64,000 nucleotides of DNA. It comes from Chlorobaculum parvum NCIB 8327 (GTDB taxonomy: Bacteria > Bacteroidota > Chlorobiia > Chlorobiales > Chlorobiaceae). This document shows positions 1-8,493 of the stretch, piece after piece (position 1 is the first letter of the stretch; every line of letters begins with the position of its first letter). Position numbers and translations under genes: made by a program. The DNA is taken from positions 976,001 to 1,040,000 of the forward strand of contig NC_011027.1 of the NCBI RefSeq assembly GCF_000020505.1. Reading direction: 5' to 3'. The notes beneath the pieces are model-generated. The model saw only the letters and a program-made list of their open reading frames with translations. It was not told the DNA's origin and made no database searches.

Positions 1-555
1 TTCGTGCAGGCTGTCCAGAAAACTGGTCGGAACGAGCAGCTTGCGCACGCGCTCGGTTACCGTTGTTCCCTGATCTTCGCATGAGCTTGGCGTGCAGGTT
101 TTCAGGCTGGTTTCGAGCCGCTCGACGTAGAGTAAAACAGCCATCCCGGAAAGGCTCGTAGCATCGATCGTGGAGCTGTCATCGTCGTCGTAGAGTTCGT
201 GGTCGCTGTCGAGCAGTTCGAGCAGCTCGGCCTCTTCGTCTTCGTCCACGAGCAAGGGAGTATAGTCATCCTCGATGGTCAGTTTCCTGCACCGGTCAGC
301 CTGAAATCCCTCGTCGCCGATGATGACGGCGTACCCTTCCGAGGTAACGCCGTACCCTTTGGAGATCGCAATGGTTGCGTTTCCGCCGCTCTTGCTTACC
401 GAAATCTCCAACCCGCAGACGATGCCGATGCCGTGCAGCGTGGCTCGCGTCAGGCGGTTCTGTTCGTCGAGCCGGTCGTGGAGCGTATTGAGGTGTGAGG
501 CGCTCAGCACCTGGTTGACCTCGAATAACGGATAGTAGTTGTTCTCAGGGATCAT
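1..555 (-). CDS. CIS-cluster protein of unknown function, partial (3' end off window)
   Basis: The reverse strand reads from an ATG at 553-555 (MIPENNYYPLFEVNQVL) through 185 codons without a stop to the left edge, so the C-terminus is missing. It begins 36 nt after the stop of the second J-like baseplate gene and has the same strand and codon style, so it is very likely part of the same operon. The first ~75 residues look like a compact fold with glycine-rich strands. A strongly acidic stretch follows at about residues 95-125, and there are two cysteines near residue 160. I recognise no catalytic motif. From its position after the baseplate genes it could be a fibre, a baseplate accessory or a payload-related protein, but this is inference from gene order only. 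Confidence 0.65.
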   Translation of the reverse strand, partial: MIPENNYYPLFEVNQVLSASHLNTLHDRLDEQNRLTRATLHGIGIVCGLEISVSKSGGNATIAISKGYGVTSEGYAVIIGDEGFQADRCRKLTIEDDYTPLLVDEDEEAELLELLDSDHELYDDDDSSTIDATSLSGMAVLLYVERLETSLKTCTPSSCEDQGTTVTERVRKLLVPTSFLDSLHE

Positions 556-591
556 GACAAGCTGTTGTTTAGCGATTGATGACCATGGTTT

Positions 592-3500
592 TTACCCGCC
601 GAGCATGGTGCTGTCGAGCCGGACCGGGTTGATATCGTTGCCCTCTTTGCAGTCGTGCAGGGTTGCCGACGGGTAGATGCTTCGCAGTCTTGCGAGCATC
701 GAAACCACGTCGCGCAACAGGAGGCTTTGTTCGATGCGTGGTGCGTAGAAGTCGATGAAAAGTTCTTTCAGCTGCTGCTTTTCCGAATCCGACAGCGAGC
801 GGTTGTTGAGCGGTTCGTAGCCTGTTGCCGTATCGAAAACGCTGCCGACAAACTTTTTTGGATCGTCGAGGCTCTCGCTTTTGGCGCCCGGCTGGTTCAG
901 GGCTTTCGAGAAGAGCTCGCCGAACTGCCCGACAGCCTGCCGGGCGGTTTCAGCCGGATCGAGCCATGGGCCGATTTTGCCGATCATAGCTTTCCGGACC
1001 TGTTCGATAAAGTCGTTCGAGCGCTCCGGCGCCTGATGCTCTTCATTCGGCACCGTGAGCCATGCGTTCCAGACTTCGGTGAAACGGTCGTGCAGGTGCC
1101 AGCGGTCATCGGTAACCAGATCGATAAAGTGGTCGGTAAGATACTCGAACACGTCTTCGGCGATGGTGTCGTAGTTGCTGACGCCGCCGTAGATTGCCGA
1201 CAAAGGATCGAGCTTTTCGCTGAGCAGTTCGCGCAGCGCTGTTTTAACCGTCCCGCCCTGGTAAAGCCGGTACTCTCCGCTCTCCAGCCACGCTGTGACC
1301 ACCGGTAGCGCGGCATCGTGGATCAGTCCCGCTCCGTTGCTGGCGCTCGTGATGGTCGGCATGGCGTTGCCTGCGGTTTTGCCCTTTTTGCGCAGATAGG
1401 TGGTCAGCAGTTCGACGAATTTGTTGCGCTCGCTCGACGGGTACTCCTGATTGTCGATCCAGCAGATTTTGCCGAGCAGGTGCGCCGGGATTTCCTGCCT
1501 GATGGTGCGCTCAATGGAGCGGCGCAGGTCGATGTTGCTGTCGAACGGCGCATGCCAGCCAGGCATGATGACCGTAAGCTGGAACGAGTACGGATCCTGC
1601 CTGCCGCATGAGGTGGCGCTGCTTCCGTCGAGGCACACCTCCAGCAGGGCATCTCCGTGGAAGCGCGGCCTGAGCAGGAGGTGCTCCACAATGATGATCT
1701 TCTCTTCGCTCTCTTCGGCCATGCCGGCAAGCAGTGCGATCCGCTTTTTCAGCACAGCCTCTTCTTCGCTGTTCAGGCCTCTGGCGCGGTTGCGGCTCAG
1801 CGATGGCAGTGCTGACAGGAGCGTCAGCTTGTCCTTGATGAGCTGCGCGGCCGATTTCTGTTTGCCGTCATACCCGGTGAGGTGCAGGGCGTAATCGGTG
1901 ATGCGCTCCCCGAAGCGTGCAAGGAGATGGTCGAGGAAAAGGTTCCGGCGCTCCTGCATGGTCGAATCGCTTTCCACCATGCTGTGCAGCGTCGATGCGT
2001 CAAGCTCCGCTTTGAGGATGTCACTGACCCCGCGGATGAGCTCTTCGTGGTTCAGATCCTTGACGAACAGGGTTTGCTCCACACCTGGGTCGAGCGAAAA
2101 GAGGTGCCGCGCATTTGCCAGCTGCGAGTAGGCGTTGGCCAGAAGCTGCTCGAAGACCATCAGGTAGGTCTTGAGCTGCTTTACCTGCGCCCGCCGCTCC
2201 TCCGTTGCCGGTTCGCGAACCCCGTCGGGGCCGGTGCCGTAGATCGCAGGCAGCTCGTACTGCACGGGGCTGTAGTCGCCCGGATTGCGCCAGGTGCCCT
2301 CCGGAGCAGGAAGGTCGAGGACACTCTTTTGCTCGATTTTCAGCTGCTCGGCCTGTCCACGGAGCAGGTTGAGCGTATCGCGAACCTCAAGGAAATCGGC
2401 CGTGAACGGTAGCTCGTTTTTGTAGAAGGTGAAGGCCGAGTTTTCAATCGACAATACCGGCAAGTGGTTGTCGCTGATCTTGAGCGTCCATTCGGCGCTC
2501 ACCTTGTCCTTGTCCGTACCCGTTCCGGTATCGGCCACGCCGCTGACCGCTTTGCCGGTGCTGTCCAGACGGGTCAGGCGCAGGTTCCGTACCGCGATGA
2601 TGCCATCGATTTCAACCAGCTCGTTGATGATGTCTGAAGTTCGCAGCCCTTGACGCAGTTGCGCTTCGTCCAGTTCATCCTGCCGGATGAAGCCATGGTT
2701 CAGCATCGGGCCTTCGAAGATTTCATCGACCGCCACGCCTTCGTCCAAAAGTTCCTGCAGCGAGTGGAACGGCACCTGCGGATTAAAATGGTTTTCGATG
2801 GTGAAGAGCACCGAGGCCAGTGCCTGTTCGATGTCGGCGTCCGCCGCTACGACGATGTCCGCGCAAACGGCAACCTCCTCGACCTGGATCGGCTTGATGC
2901 TGCAGAACTCTTCGCAGAGGTTCCTGTGGCTTTGCAGCGTTGCGGAAACCTGCTCCATGATTTGCCGGACAGCGGCTGACTTCAGGATGAACGGTTCGGC
3001 CAGTGCCTGCACCAGCTCCTGTTCGAAGAAGCTGTTCGATTCAAACGCAGCGCCGAAGCTTTTGATCGCCGTTGAGGTGCCGTACAGGCTTACCGGAACC
3101 TGTTCAAGCACGATCGAAGGTTGGGTTTCATTATCGATAAAGAGCTCGATATCGACGGTGTAGCTTCGTTTCTGTCCGGCGGAACTGGCCGCGTTTTTGA
3201 GTGAGACTTTCGAGACCGATTTCAGCAGCTTGCCATCGCTATCGACGTATCCGGATGGTTGGCCCCATGCTTCGGAATCCCATTCGGGCAGCCTGAACTC
3301 CAAGGTGACGAACAGCGACTGGCTCGGGTCGGTCTCTACGGCAAGGGTGTACGTTGCCTTCCGCTCGTTCAGGTCTCCGAGTTCCGGGTGCGTTTCGAAC
3401 TGGAGATGGATGTCCCACATGCCAAGCGGCCAGATTGCCGATACGTTTTTCTTGAGAACGGAGGGCAAAAAGCTCAGCCGATCCTCCTTGAAATCCGGAT

Positions 3501-3897
3501 ACCAGTAGCTTTCGCATACGGATTTTCGCGGCGTGGCCCATGCGTTCCGCACACCGTCGTGGTCGATGAGCAGACGCCGGAAATCGTCCGCCGTGAGCGG
3601 ATTGACCGTCAACGTTTGCCTTGCCGTGAAAAAGGGTTGGGTCGATTTCGCAGCATCCTTTCCAGGCGGATCAGCAAGAAGATCCTGCACATTCCAGCCG
3701 ATGCGATAGCCGAGATCGGTGATGGCGTAACAGAGCGCTTCGAGAATGGTGATGCCCGGATCGTGACTGTTGTAGTCGGTCCACCACTTGCTGCTCATCC
3801 GTTCGATCAGCTCGATTCCCTGGTGTCGAAGCAGAGTGAAGTTCTGATCCGGCTGGCGCTTTGGCTCCTTCGGTATGGTTACGCTCTTTTCAGGCAT
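592..3897 (-). CDS. large baseplate J-like protein of contractile injection system (Afp12-like position)
   Basis: This 1101-aa protein is predicted to be a baseplate wedge component of a phage-tail-like contractile injection system. Near the N-terminus (about residues 37-67) it carries a stretch around NSHDPGITILEALCYAITDLGYR, split here as NSHDPGITILEAL then CYAITDLGYR. This recalls the start of J/gp47-type and Afp12-type proteins. The rest is a long mixed alpha/beta protein with no signal peptide or membrane segment. It follows a still larger J-like gene by 33 nt, matching the afp11-afp12 order of known systems. At about 1100 residues it is longer than many Afp12 proteins, and such enlarged forms occur in CIS of Bacteroidetes/Chlorobi relatives (family knowledge). 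The assignment to the CIS is firm from context; the exact Afp12 equivalence is inference. Confidence 0.8.
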   Translation of the reverse strand: MPEKSVTIPKEPKRQPDQNFTLLRHQGIELIERMSSKWWTDYNSHDPGITILEALCYAITDLGYRIGWNVQDLLADPPGKDAAKSTQPFFTARQTLTVNPLTADDFRRLLIDHDGVRNAWATPRKSVCESYWYPDFKEDRLSFLPSVLKKNVSAIWPLGMWDIHLQFETHPELGDLNERKATYTLAVETDPSQSLFVTLEFRLPEWDSEAWGQPSGYVDSDGKLLKSVSKVSLKNAASSAGQKRSYTVDIELFIDNETQPSIVLEQVPVSLYGTSTAIKSFGAAFESNSFFEQELVQALAEPFILKSAAVRQIMEQVSATLQSHRNLCEEFCSIKPIQVEEVAVCADIVVAADADIEQALASVLFTIENHFNPQVPFHSLQELLDEGVAVDEIFEGPMLNHGFIRQDELDEAQLRQGLRTSDIINELVEIDGIIAVRNLRLTRLDSTGKAVSGVADTGTGTDKDKVSAEWTLKISDNHLPVLSIENSAFTFYKNELPFTADFLEVRDTLNLLRGQAEQLKIEQKSVLDLPAPEGTWRNPGDYSPVQYELPAIYGTGPDGVREPATEERRAQVKQLKTYLMVFEQLLANAYSQLANARHLFSLDPGVEQTLFVKDLNHEELIRGVSDILKAELDASTLHSMVESDSTMQERRNLFLDHLLARFGERITDYALHLTGYDGKQKSAAQLIKDKLTLLSALPSLSRNRARGLNSEEEAVLKKRIALLAGMAEESEEKIIIVEHLLLRPRFHGDALLEVCLDGSSATSCGRQDPYSFQLTVIMPGWHAPFDSNIDLRRSIERTIRQEIPAHLLGKICWIDNQEYPSSERNKFVELLTTYLRKKGKTAGNAMPTITSASNGAGLIHDAALPVVTAWLESGEYRLYQGGTVKTALRELLSEKLDPLSAIYGGVSNYDTIAEDVFEYLTDHFIDLVTDDRWHLHDRFTEVWNAWLTVPNEEHQAPERSNDFIEQVRKAMIGKIGPWLDPAETARQAVGQFGELFSKALNQPGAKSESLDDPKKFVGSVFDTATGYEPLNNRSLSDSEKQQLKELFIDFYAPRIEQSLLLRDVVSMLARLRSIYPSATLHDCKEGNDINPVRLDSTMLGG

Positions 3898-3930
3898 CGC
3901 GGAATGGTTGTTTGAAACGTCGTCAGTGCG

Positions 3931-6900
3931 CTATGATTGCTGGCCGGTGACGCTTTCCTCGTCGGAAATCGTCTCGATCAGGTGTTGGCCCGCCTCCACC
4001 GAGACAAGAATCGAGATCGGCAGGGAGGCTTCGGCTTCATCGGTGTCGTCGCTTTTCTTTTCGTTGCCGTCGATGTGGTACATCCGGAAATCGGTGACGT
4101 AGTCCACATAGGCGCGCTCTTCGACGAAATCGATGAGCGAGGACTTATGAATTTTTCCCCCGAAGCTGATATCCGCCCCCTCCTCGAAGGCCCAGGGCGA
4201 GAGGTGACGCATCAGCTCCTGCCGAAGCAGTTCGATATGGTAATTCTCATCAAAACCGGGCAGCAAGCGGACTTTGAACTCTGTCTGTACCGACTCAAAC
4301 ACCGGATTCTCCACATGCAGGGTCACCATGTCGGAGGCGTGCGCTTCGAGGTGCGTTTTGACGAGATCGAGATCGCCGAGGCTTGTGTACGGGCGCAGTG
4401 GATCGATGGCGTTGTTGTTGCGCAGGTTCGGAATCGCCACGATGGTGACATGGCCGGGCGCAAGCTCGCGGTAGATGCCGGTGCCGGCATCGTCGGGCTC
4501 GAACCAGGTGTGGTTCAGGCACTTGACCTTGTAGATGTTCGGGAAGGCTTGCAGCACAAGGCGCTCGTAATCCCACATCGTGATGGCGCGGTTCCGGTGC
4601 CTTAGCCGTTCGCTCACTCTGGTGCGGAATGCGGTTTCATCTTCCGCCGCACGACCGCCGAAGGTTGCGTAGGGCTGCGTGATTTTTTTGATTGCCGCAT
4701 CGGGCGTGACCGCTTTGGTGACGGTACCAGCAGCCAACTGTTCGCTCTGCTGGTCATCACTGGACTCCTCTGAAAGGAGCTGCGTCGCTCTGGCAGCCTG
4801 GGCCGAAATGGTGATGATCTTGCAGACCGCTTCCGGTTTTTCGCTGACCACGGCTCGCAGCCAGTGCAGATTCTCAGCGCCGAATAGCGAATCCCCGGTC
4901 GTAGCTGCTGAGGGTACGGCAAAGCGGATAATGCCGGAGCGGGTGAGCTGTGCGGTGTCGTCCGAGAGTTCGGTGGTGGCGAAGTCAACCCATTCTCCGG
5001 AACAGAGGTAACTCCACTGGATATGCTCTTCAGGCTTGGCGACGGTCGGCGCAGCGCTGCCTTCGGCGAGCTGGAAGAGCAGCGAAAGCGTGCTGCCGGC
5101 TTGCAAATCTTTGATTCCGATGTAGAATTCGCCTTCGTTCTTGAACGGGTAGAGCAACGTAGGCTTGGTTTCTTCCGAGACCTCCGTGCTTCCAAACGGG
5201 GTGAGATGGTATAGCGTGGTGTCGGATAGCGCAACCGTTGCCCGGTAGCTCAGCGTCAGCGACTCGATGAGGGGCGTGTAGGGCTCGACCGGCATGCATT
5301 TCGAGAACGCTTCGACAAACTGCTGGGTGAAATTCTTTGGGTCTTTCGGCTCTTTTCGTCCGTCTTTCCAGACATACAGATCGTTGCGTACCTGTTTCCA
5401 CAAGCTCATGCAGTCATCAGCCATCTCTTCGCCCGATGCCTTGCGTATGAGGTATTGGCTGAGCGTCAGGGGATAGAGCTCGTGGCCGAAATCGTCTTCG
5501 AGGTTGAGTTTCATGAATCCGCAACGGCTGTCGAGCGTGTAGCGGGTCGTATCGAAATGAGCTTCCGTCACGGTCTGCACCGGCAGGGTTGTGTTGCTGT
5601 CCGGAATGGTCAGATCTGCATGGTTCCACCGGAACAGCGAGAGCCGTTCCTTGTCGGGAGTTTCAGGCCAGGAGCCCTTCTTCAGAAAGCTCAGCGAGAC
5701 TTTCGGATAAAATTCGTTGACCCAGTCGAAATCGATGTTGCCTCTCCAGAAGGGCAAGCCTTTCCAGACGACGCGCAGTTGGAAACGGGCATTCTTTTTC
5801 TGGAACAGTTCGTCCGAGCCGATAATGAGCGCGTCGCCGGTTTCGGGCGTTGCACCAAAGGGCTGGAACGGCTTGTCGGTTTTGAGGTCGCCGAACTTGT
5901 TCGAGACGCTCAGGTTTTTCAGGCCAGTGCCGTCAGGCTTGTTGTCGCTGCCGTAACCGACGCGCACGTCAAGCGTTGCCTTGGCCAGGTTCAGATGCAG
6001 TCCCTGTAGCGTTTCGAAAGAGAGGCTCTTTGCATCCTGCTTCAGGACGGCCTTGAGCATCGGCAGGTCGGAAGGGAGGGCATTGCCCGGATCTGCCCCG
6101 GTCATCGGCACCACTGCCGGCATGGAGCCGTCGAGCGTAAGCGGAATGATAATCTTGCTGCTCGTCGAACCTGACAGTTTGCTTGTGTCGATGGTTGCCT
6201 TGCTCCACTCTTTTTCTCCTGAAACGTAAAACTCGAAACTGTTGCAGAACTCCTGCGTCGAAATGGTTTTTTCCTTGCATTCAAGCGTCAGAGTGATGGT
6301 GCGGCTTCCCTCACGGAGCAAAAGGTAGTGTGAGGCGATGACGAATCCAGCACTGGCCAGATTTTCCGTGCCGGTGACGTTGATGAACGGGTGCCATGCG
6401 CCATCCGCCGTCGTCAGCTCTCCTCCAATGCCGTCGCTGGAGTTCATCATGGGCCAGGCGTAGAGGCGGGGTGTTGCGTCCGTCGTCGAGCGCCCCACCG
6501 CTTTCATGGCGTCAACCGATGCTTTGTTGGCTACGAGCTGCTCGTTCAGCGCGTACTGAACGGTCTGGCCCGCCGCATTTTTGCCCTTGAACAGTGTGCC
6601 ACTCTCCAGCCGTGCGCTGTCACGGTTTTTGGCCAGCTCGAACAGCAGATGTACTTCGTTGGCTACCGAGGCGTTCGGCTTGAGTTGCAGCACCTCCTTG
6701 TAGTAGTGATCCAGATGCCTGCCGGTGAGTGTATTCAGGTGCTCACGCGAGTGTTCCATGAGCTGCAGGAAGGCGAGGAACAGGCCGTAATGGGGCTGAT
6801 GGTCGTTTTGGCCGGTCATCAGGCCAGGAAGCGCGGCGTTGGCATCGGCAACCGTTCGGGCGAAGGCTTTCAGAAACAGATCGAACAGCGAGGCGAAGAG

Positions 6901-7644
6901 GTTATGCGTTGCCAGATGGCTGTAGACGTCCTGTCCTGAATCGACCGAATAGAGGCTTTCATCGGCATCGATGGCTGAATGGAACGCTGCCCAGGTTGCC
7001 GAGCCGTTGGTTATCCAAGTTTTCGACAGCCCTGTGTCGCAGATGCTCTGGAACGATCCAGTGGCAGCGTCGAAGATGAGCAATTGCTCGTCGGTTGCAT
7101 CGGTATCGATCAGGTCGCTTGCGCATCCACCCTTGTAGATAGCGATCAGCTTCCTGAACGCCGGGGCAAGGCGGGTAGTGATCAGCTTGTTCAGGGTTGC
7201 CTTGAGCGCGAGGCTGTCGTCGAGCTCGTCCTTGAGCCGGTCGAGCTCTCGGGCCAGGGTTCCGACGTTGCTGAACAGCATGCCGAGGCTGGCGCGAAAA
7301 TCGGTTCCCGATGGTGCGCTTCGGGAGTTTTTGAGCAGCTCGAACAGCGTTTTTGTTCTGATGCGATACCGATCGACCTTCTCGATGGCAGTGCAGGCAA
7401 CCCCGACGAGCGCGTCCTGGCTGAAGAAGCGCTGCCAGTCGTCAACTTCGGCGTTGTTCAGATCATGGAAACGCAGCCATGCCGAATAGTTTCGGGCAAA
7501 TGCAACGGCGTGTTCCGGCATTCGCCCGTCAATTGGCGCACTGGCCGGATCGAGCGCGGCAGGGAATCGCTGCTTCTGGCTCGTTCCTTCGCGCGTGAGG
7601 CGGTTCGGGTCCTGTTGCATCTGGCACTTGTTACCACCGGCCAT
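3931..7644 (-). CDS. large baseplate J-like protein of contractile injection system (Afp11-like)
   Basis: This 1237-aa protein is predicted to be a baseplate wedge component. The baseplate-J signature lies towards the C-terminus from about residue 1000 (RTRVSERLRHRNRAITMWDYE), followed by a segment with FPNIYKVKCLNH and a terminal region with WAFEEGADISFGGKI, typical of gp47/J-like proteins. About 1000 residues precede it, including a helical N-terminal domain (residues 40-180) and a large beta-rich middle region. There is no signal peptide or membrane segment. The gene begins 3 nt after the gp25-like gene and is followed 33 nt later by the second J-like gene, so translation is probably coupled. 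Size and order fit Afp11/Pvc11-type proteins; the large N-terminal part may contact neighbouring wedges or fibres, which is inference. Confidence 0.85.
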   Translation of the reverse strand: MAGGNKCQMQQDPNRLTREGTSQKQRFPAALDPASAPIDGRMPEHAVAFARNYSAWLRFHDLNNAEVDDWQRFFSQDALVGVACTAIEKVDRYRIRTKTLFELLKNSRSAPSGTDFRASLGMLFSNVGTLARELDRLKDELDDSLALKATLNKLITTRLAPAFRKLIAIYKGGCASDLIDTDATDEQLLIFDAATGSFQSICDTGLSKTWITNGSATWAAFHSAIDADESLYSVDSGQDVYSHLATHNLFASLFDLFLKAFARTVADANAALPGLMTGQNDHQPHYGLFLAFLQLMEHSREHLNTLTGRHLDHYYKEVLQLKPNASVANEVHLLFELAKNRDSARLESGTLFKGKNAAGQTVQYALNEQLVANKASVDAMKAVGRSTTDATPRLYAWPMMNSSDGIGGELTTADGAWHPFINVTGTENLASAGFVIASHYLLLREGSRTITLTLECKEKTISTQEFCNSFEFYVSGEKEWSKATIDTSKLSGSTSSKIIIPLTLDGSMPAVVPMTGADPGNALPSDLPMLKAVLKQDAKSLSFETLQGLHLNLAKATLDVRVGYGSDNKPDGTGLKNLSVSNKFGDLKTDKPFQPFGATPETGDALIIGSDELFQKKNARFQLRVVWKGLPFWRGNIDFDWVNEFYPKVSLSFLKKGSWPETPDKERLSLFRWNHADLTIPDSNTTLPVQTVTEAHFDTTRYTLDSRCGFMKLNLEDDFGHELYPLTLSQYLIRKASGEEMADDCMSLWKQVRNDLYVWKDGRKEPKDPKNFTQQFVEAFSKCMPVEPYTPLIESLTLSYRATVALSDTTLYHLTPFGSTEVSEETKPTLLYPFKNEGEFYIGIKDLQAGSTLSLLFQLAEGSAAPTVAKPEEHIQWSYLCSGEWVDFATTELSDDTAQLTRSGIIRFAVPSAATTGDSLFGAENLHWLRAVVSEKPEAVCKIITISAQAARATQLLSEESSDDQQSEQLAAGTVTKAVTPDAAIKKITQPYATFGGRAAEDETAFRTRVSERLRHRNRAITMWDYERLVLQAFPNIYKVKCLNHTWFEPDDAGTGIYRELAPGHVTIVAIPNLRNNNAIDPLRPYTSLGDLDLVKTHLEAHASDMVTLHVENPVFESVQTEFKVRLLPGFDENYHIELLRQELMRHLSPWAFEEGADISFGGKIHKSSLIDFVEERAYVDYVTDFRMYHIDGNEKKSDDTDEAEASLPISILVSVEAGQHLIETISDEESVTGQQS

Positions 7645-7647
7645 ACT

Positions 7648-8088
7648 TCAGCTCTCCCCCAAAGGATTGACGGTTATTGCCAGATCGATGTCGGTTCCTT
7701 CCTGAATGTAGTATGGATAGACCATGTTGAATCGTGAGTTGGTTGCCTTGATCAGGTAGTCGATGCTGATCAGCAGCACGCCATTCTGTTCCTCGTGAGT
7801 CTCTATCGAGATTTTTTCAGCCCTGATGCGCGGCTCGAAGTAAAGCAGGGATGACTCGATCTTGTCGGCGACAAGGGTTTTGATGCGCGTGTCGAGGTTT
7901 TCGAAAATCAGTTCGTCAAGGTTGCAGCCGTACCATGGAATCATGACGCGCTCGCCCTGCAAGGTGCCGAGCAGCACGGCAAGGCTCGAGGCGATCTCGG
8001 CTTCGTCCTCAAGCATCTGCACGCCGGGCACGTTCCGGTCGAATGCCGGGGGAAAGGCCCATCCACGTCCAAGAAACGGCAATTGCAT
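7648..8088 (-). CDS. gp25/GPW-family baseplate protein (Afp9-like)
   Basis: This 146-aa protein matches the gp25/W lysozyme-like baseplate family in length and pattern. A short N-terminal strand region with GWAFPPAF is followed by an aliphatic helix (EIASSLAVLLGTLQGERVM) and the family signature IPWYGCNLDELIFENL at about residues 56-71. The C-terminal half is an amphipathic beta region. In phage T4 and CIS particles this protein forms part of the inner baseplate that nucleates the sheath; despite the family name it is not a lysozyme. It sits between the PAAR gene upstream and the Afp11-like gene 3 nt downstream. A hairpin lies between it and the PAAR gene. Confidence 0.9.
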   Translation of the reverse strand: MQLPFLGRGWAFPPAFDRNVPGVQMLEDEAEIASSLAVLLGTLQGERVMIPWYGCNLDELIFENLDTRIKTLVADKIESSLLYFEPRIRAEKISIETHEEQNGVLLISIDYLIKATNSRFNMVYPYYIQEGTDIDLAITVNPLGES

Positions 8089-8135
8089 GATGGTATCTGT
8101 TTAAAAAAGAGTTACAGTTTATGATTGATTTTCGG

Positions 8136-8164
8136 GCAGGGCAGGCGCAAGGCCTGCCCCTACA
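8136..8164. repeat. short palindromic (REP-like) element inside the CIS operon
   Basis: GGGCAGGC (8139-8146) and GCCTGCCC (8152-8159) form a perfect 8-bp stem with a 5-nt loop, followed by CTACAGG. The CCCCTAC flank resembles those of the palindromes at 53791 and 63463, so this is probably a member of a dispersed family. It lies between two CIS genes and could modulate mRNA stability or read-through. Confidence 0.6.
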
Positions 8165-8208
8165 GGGATTTTCTTATGGGTGATGACCAGTCGTCTGCCC
8201 ATTATCAA

Positions 8209-8478
8209 CTATCCTCCGATCATCACCGTGGTTGCGCCTGGCGGCATGACCGTGCCGCCTCCTGCGGTCGGGTCGCCGACTCTGGCTGCCGGCATGCCGC
8301 CGATCGACACGCTGGTCGATCCCATCACGATGGAGTCCGCGCCGCACGTATCGCCCAGCCGTGCAGCTGGCATGCCGCCGATGAGCACCGTCGGCGCTCC
8401 GGGCGGGATGATGGGGATCGGTGCCCCCTGGGTTGCTGTGCTGACGATCATGTCGCCGACGCGTGCTGCAAAAGGCAT
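8209..8478 (-). CDS. PAAR-domain spike tip protein
   Basis: This 89-aa protein is almost entirely a PAAR repeat domain. It starts with MPFAARVGDMIV and contains two copies of GGMPAARxGD plus a proline/glycine-rich PPGAPTVLIGG and a closing PPGATTVMIGG. Such proteins fold as a small cone, usually zinc-stabilised, that caps the VgrG-like spike and pierces the target membrane. The gene lies directly between the spike gene (15-nt gap) and the gp25 gene. There is no toxin extension, so any payload must be separate. Confidence 0.92.
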   Translation of the reverse strand: MPFAARVGDMIVSTATQGAPIPIIPPGAPTVLIGGMPAARLGDTCGADSIVMGSTSVSIGGMPAARVGDPTAGGGTVMPPGATTVMIGG

Positions 8479-8493
8479 CTCGTTTTCCGGTTT

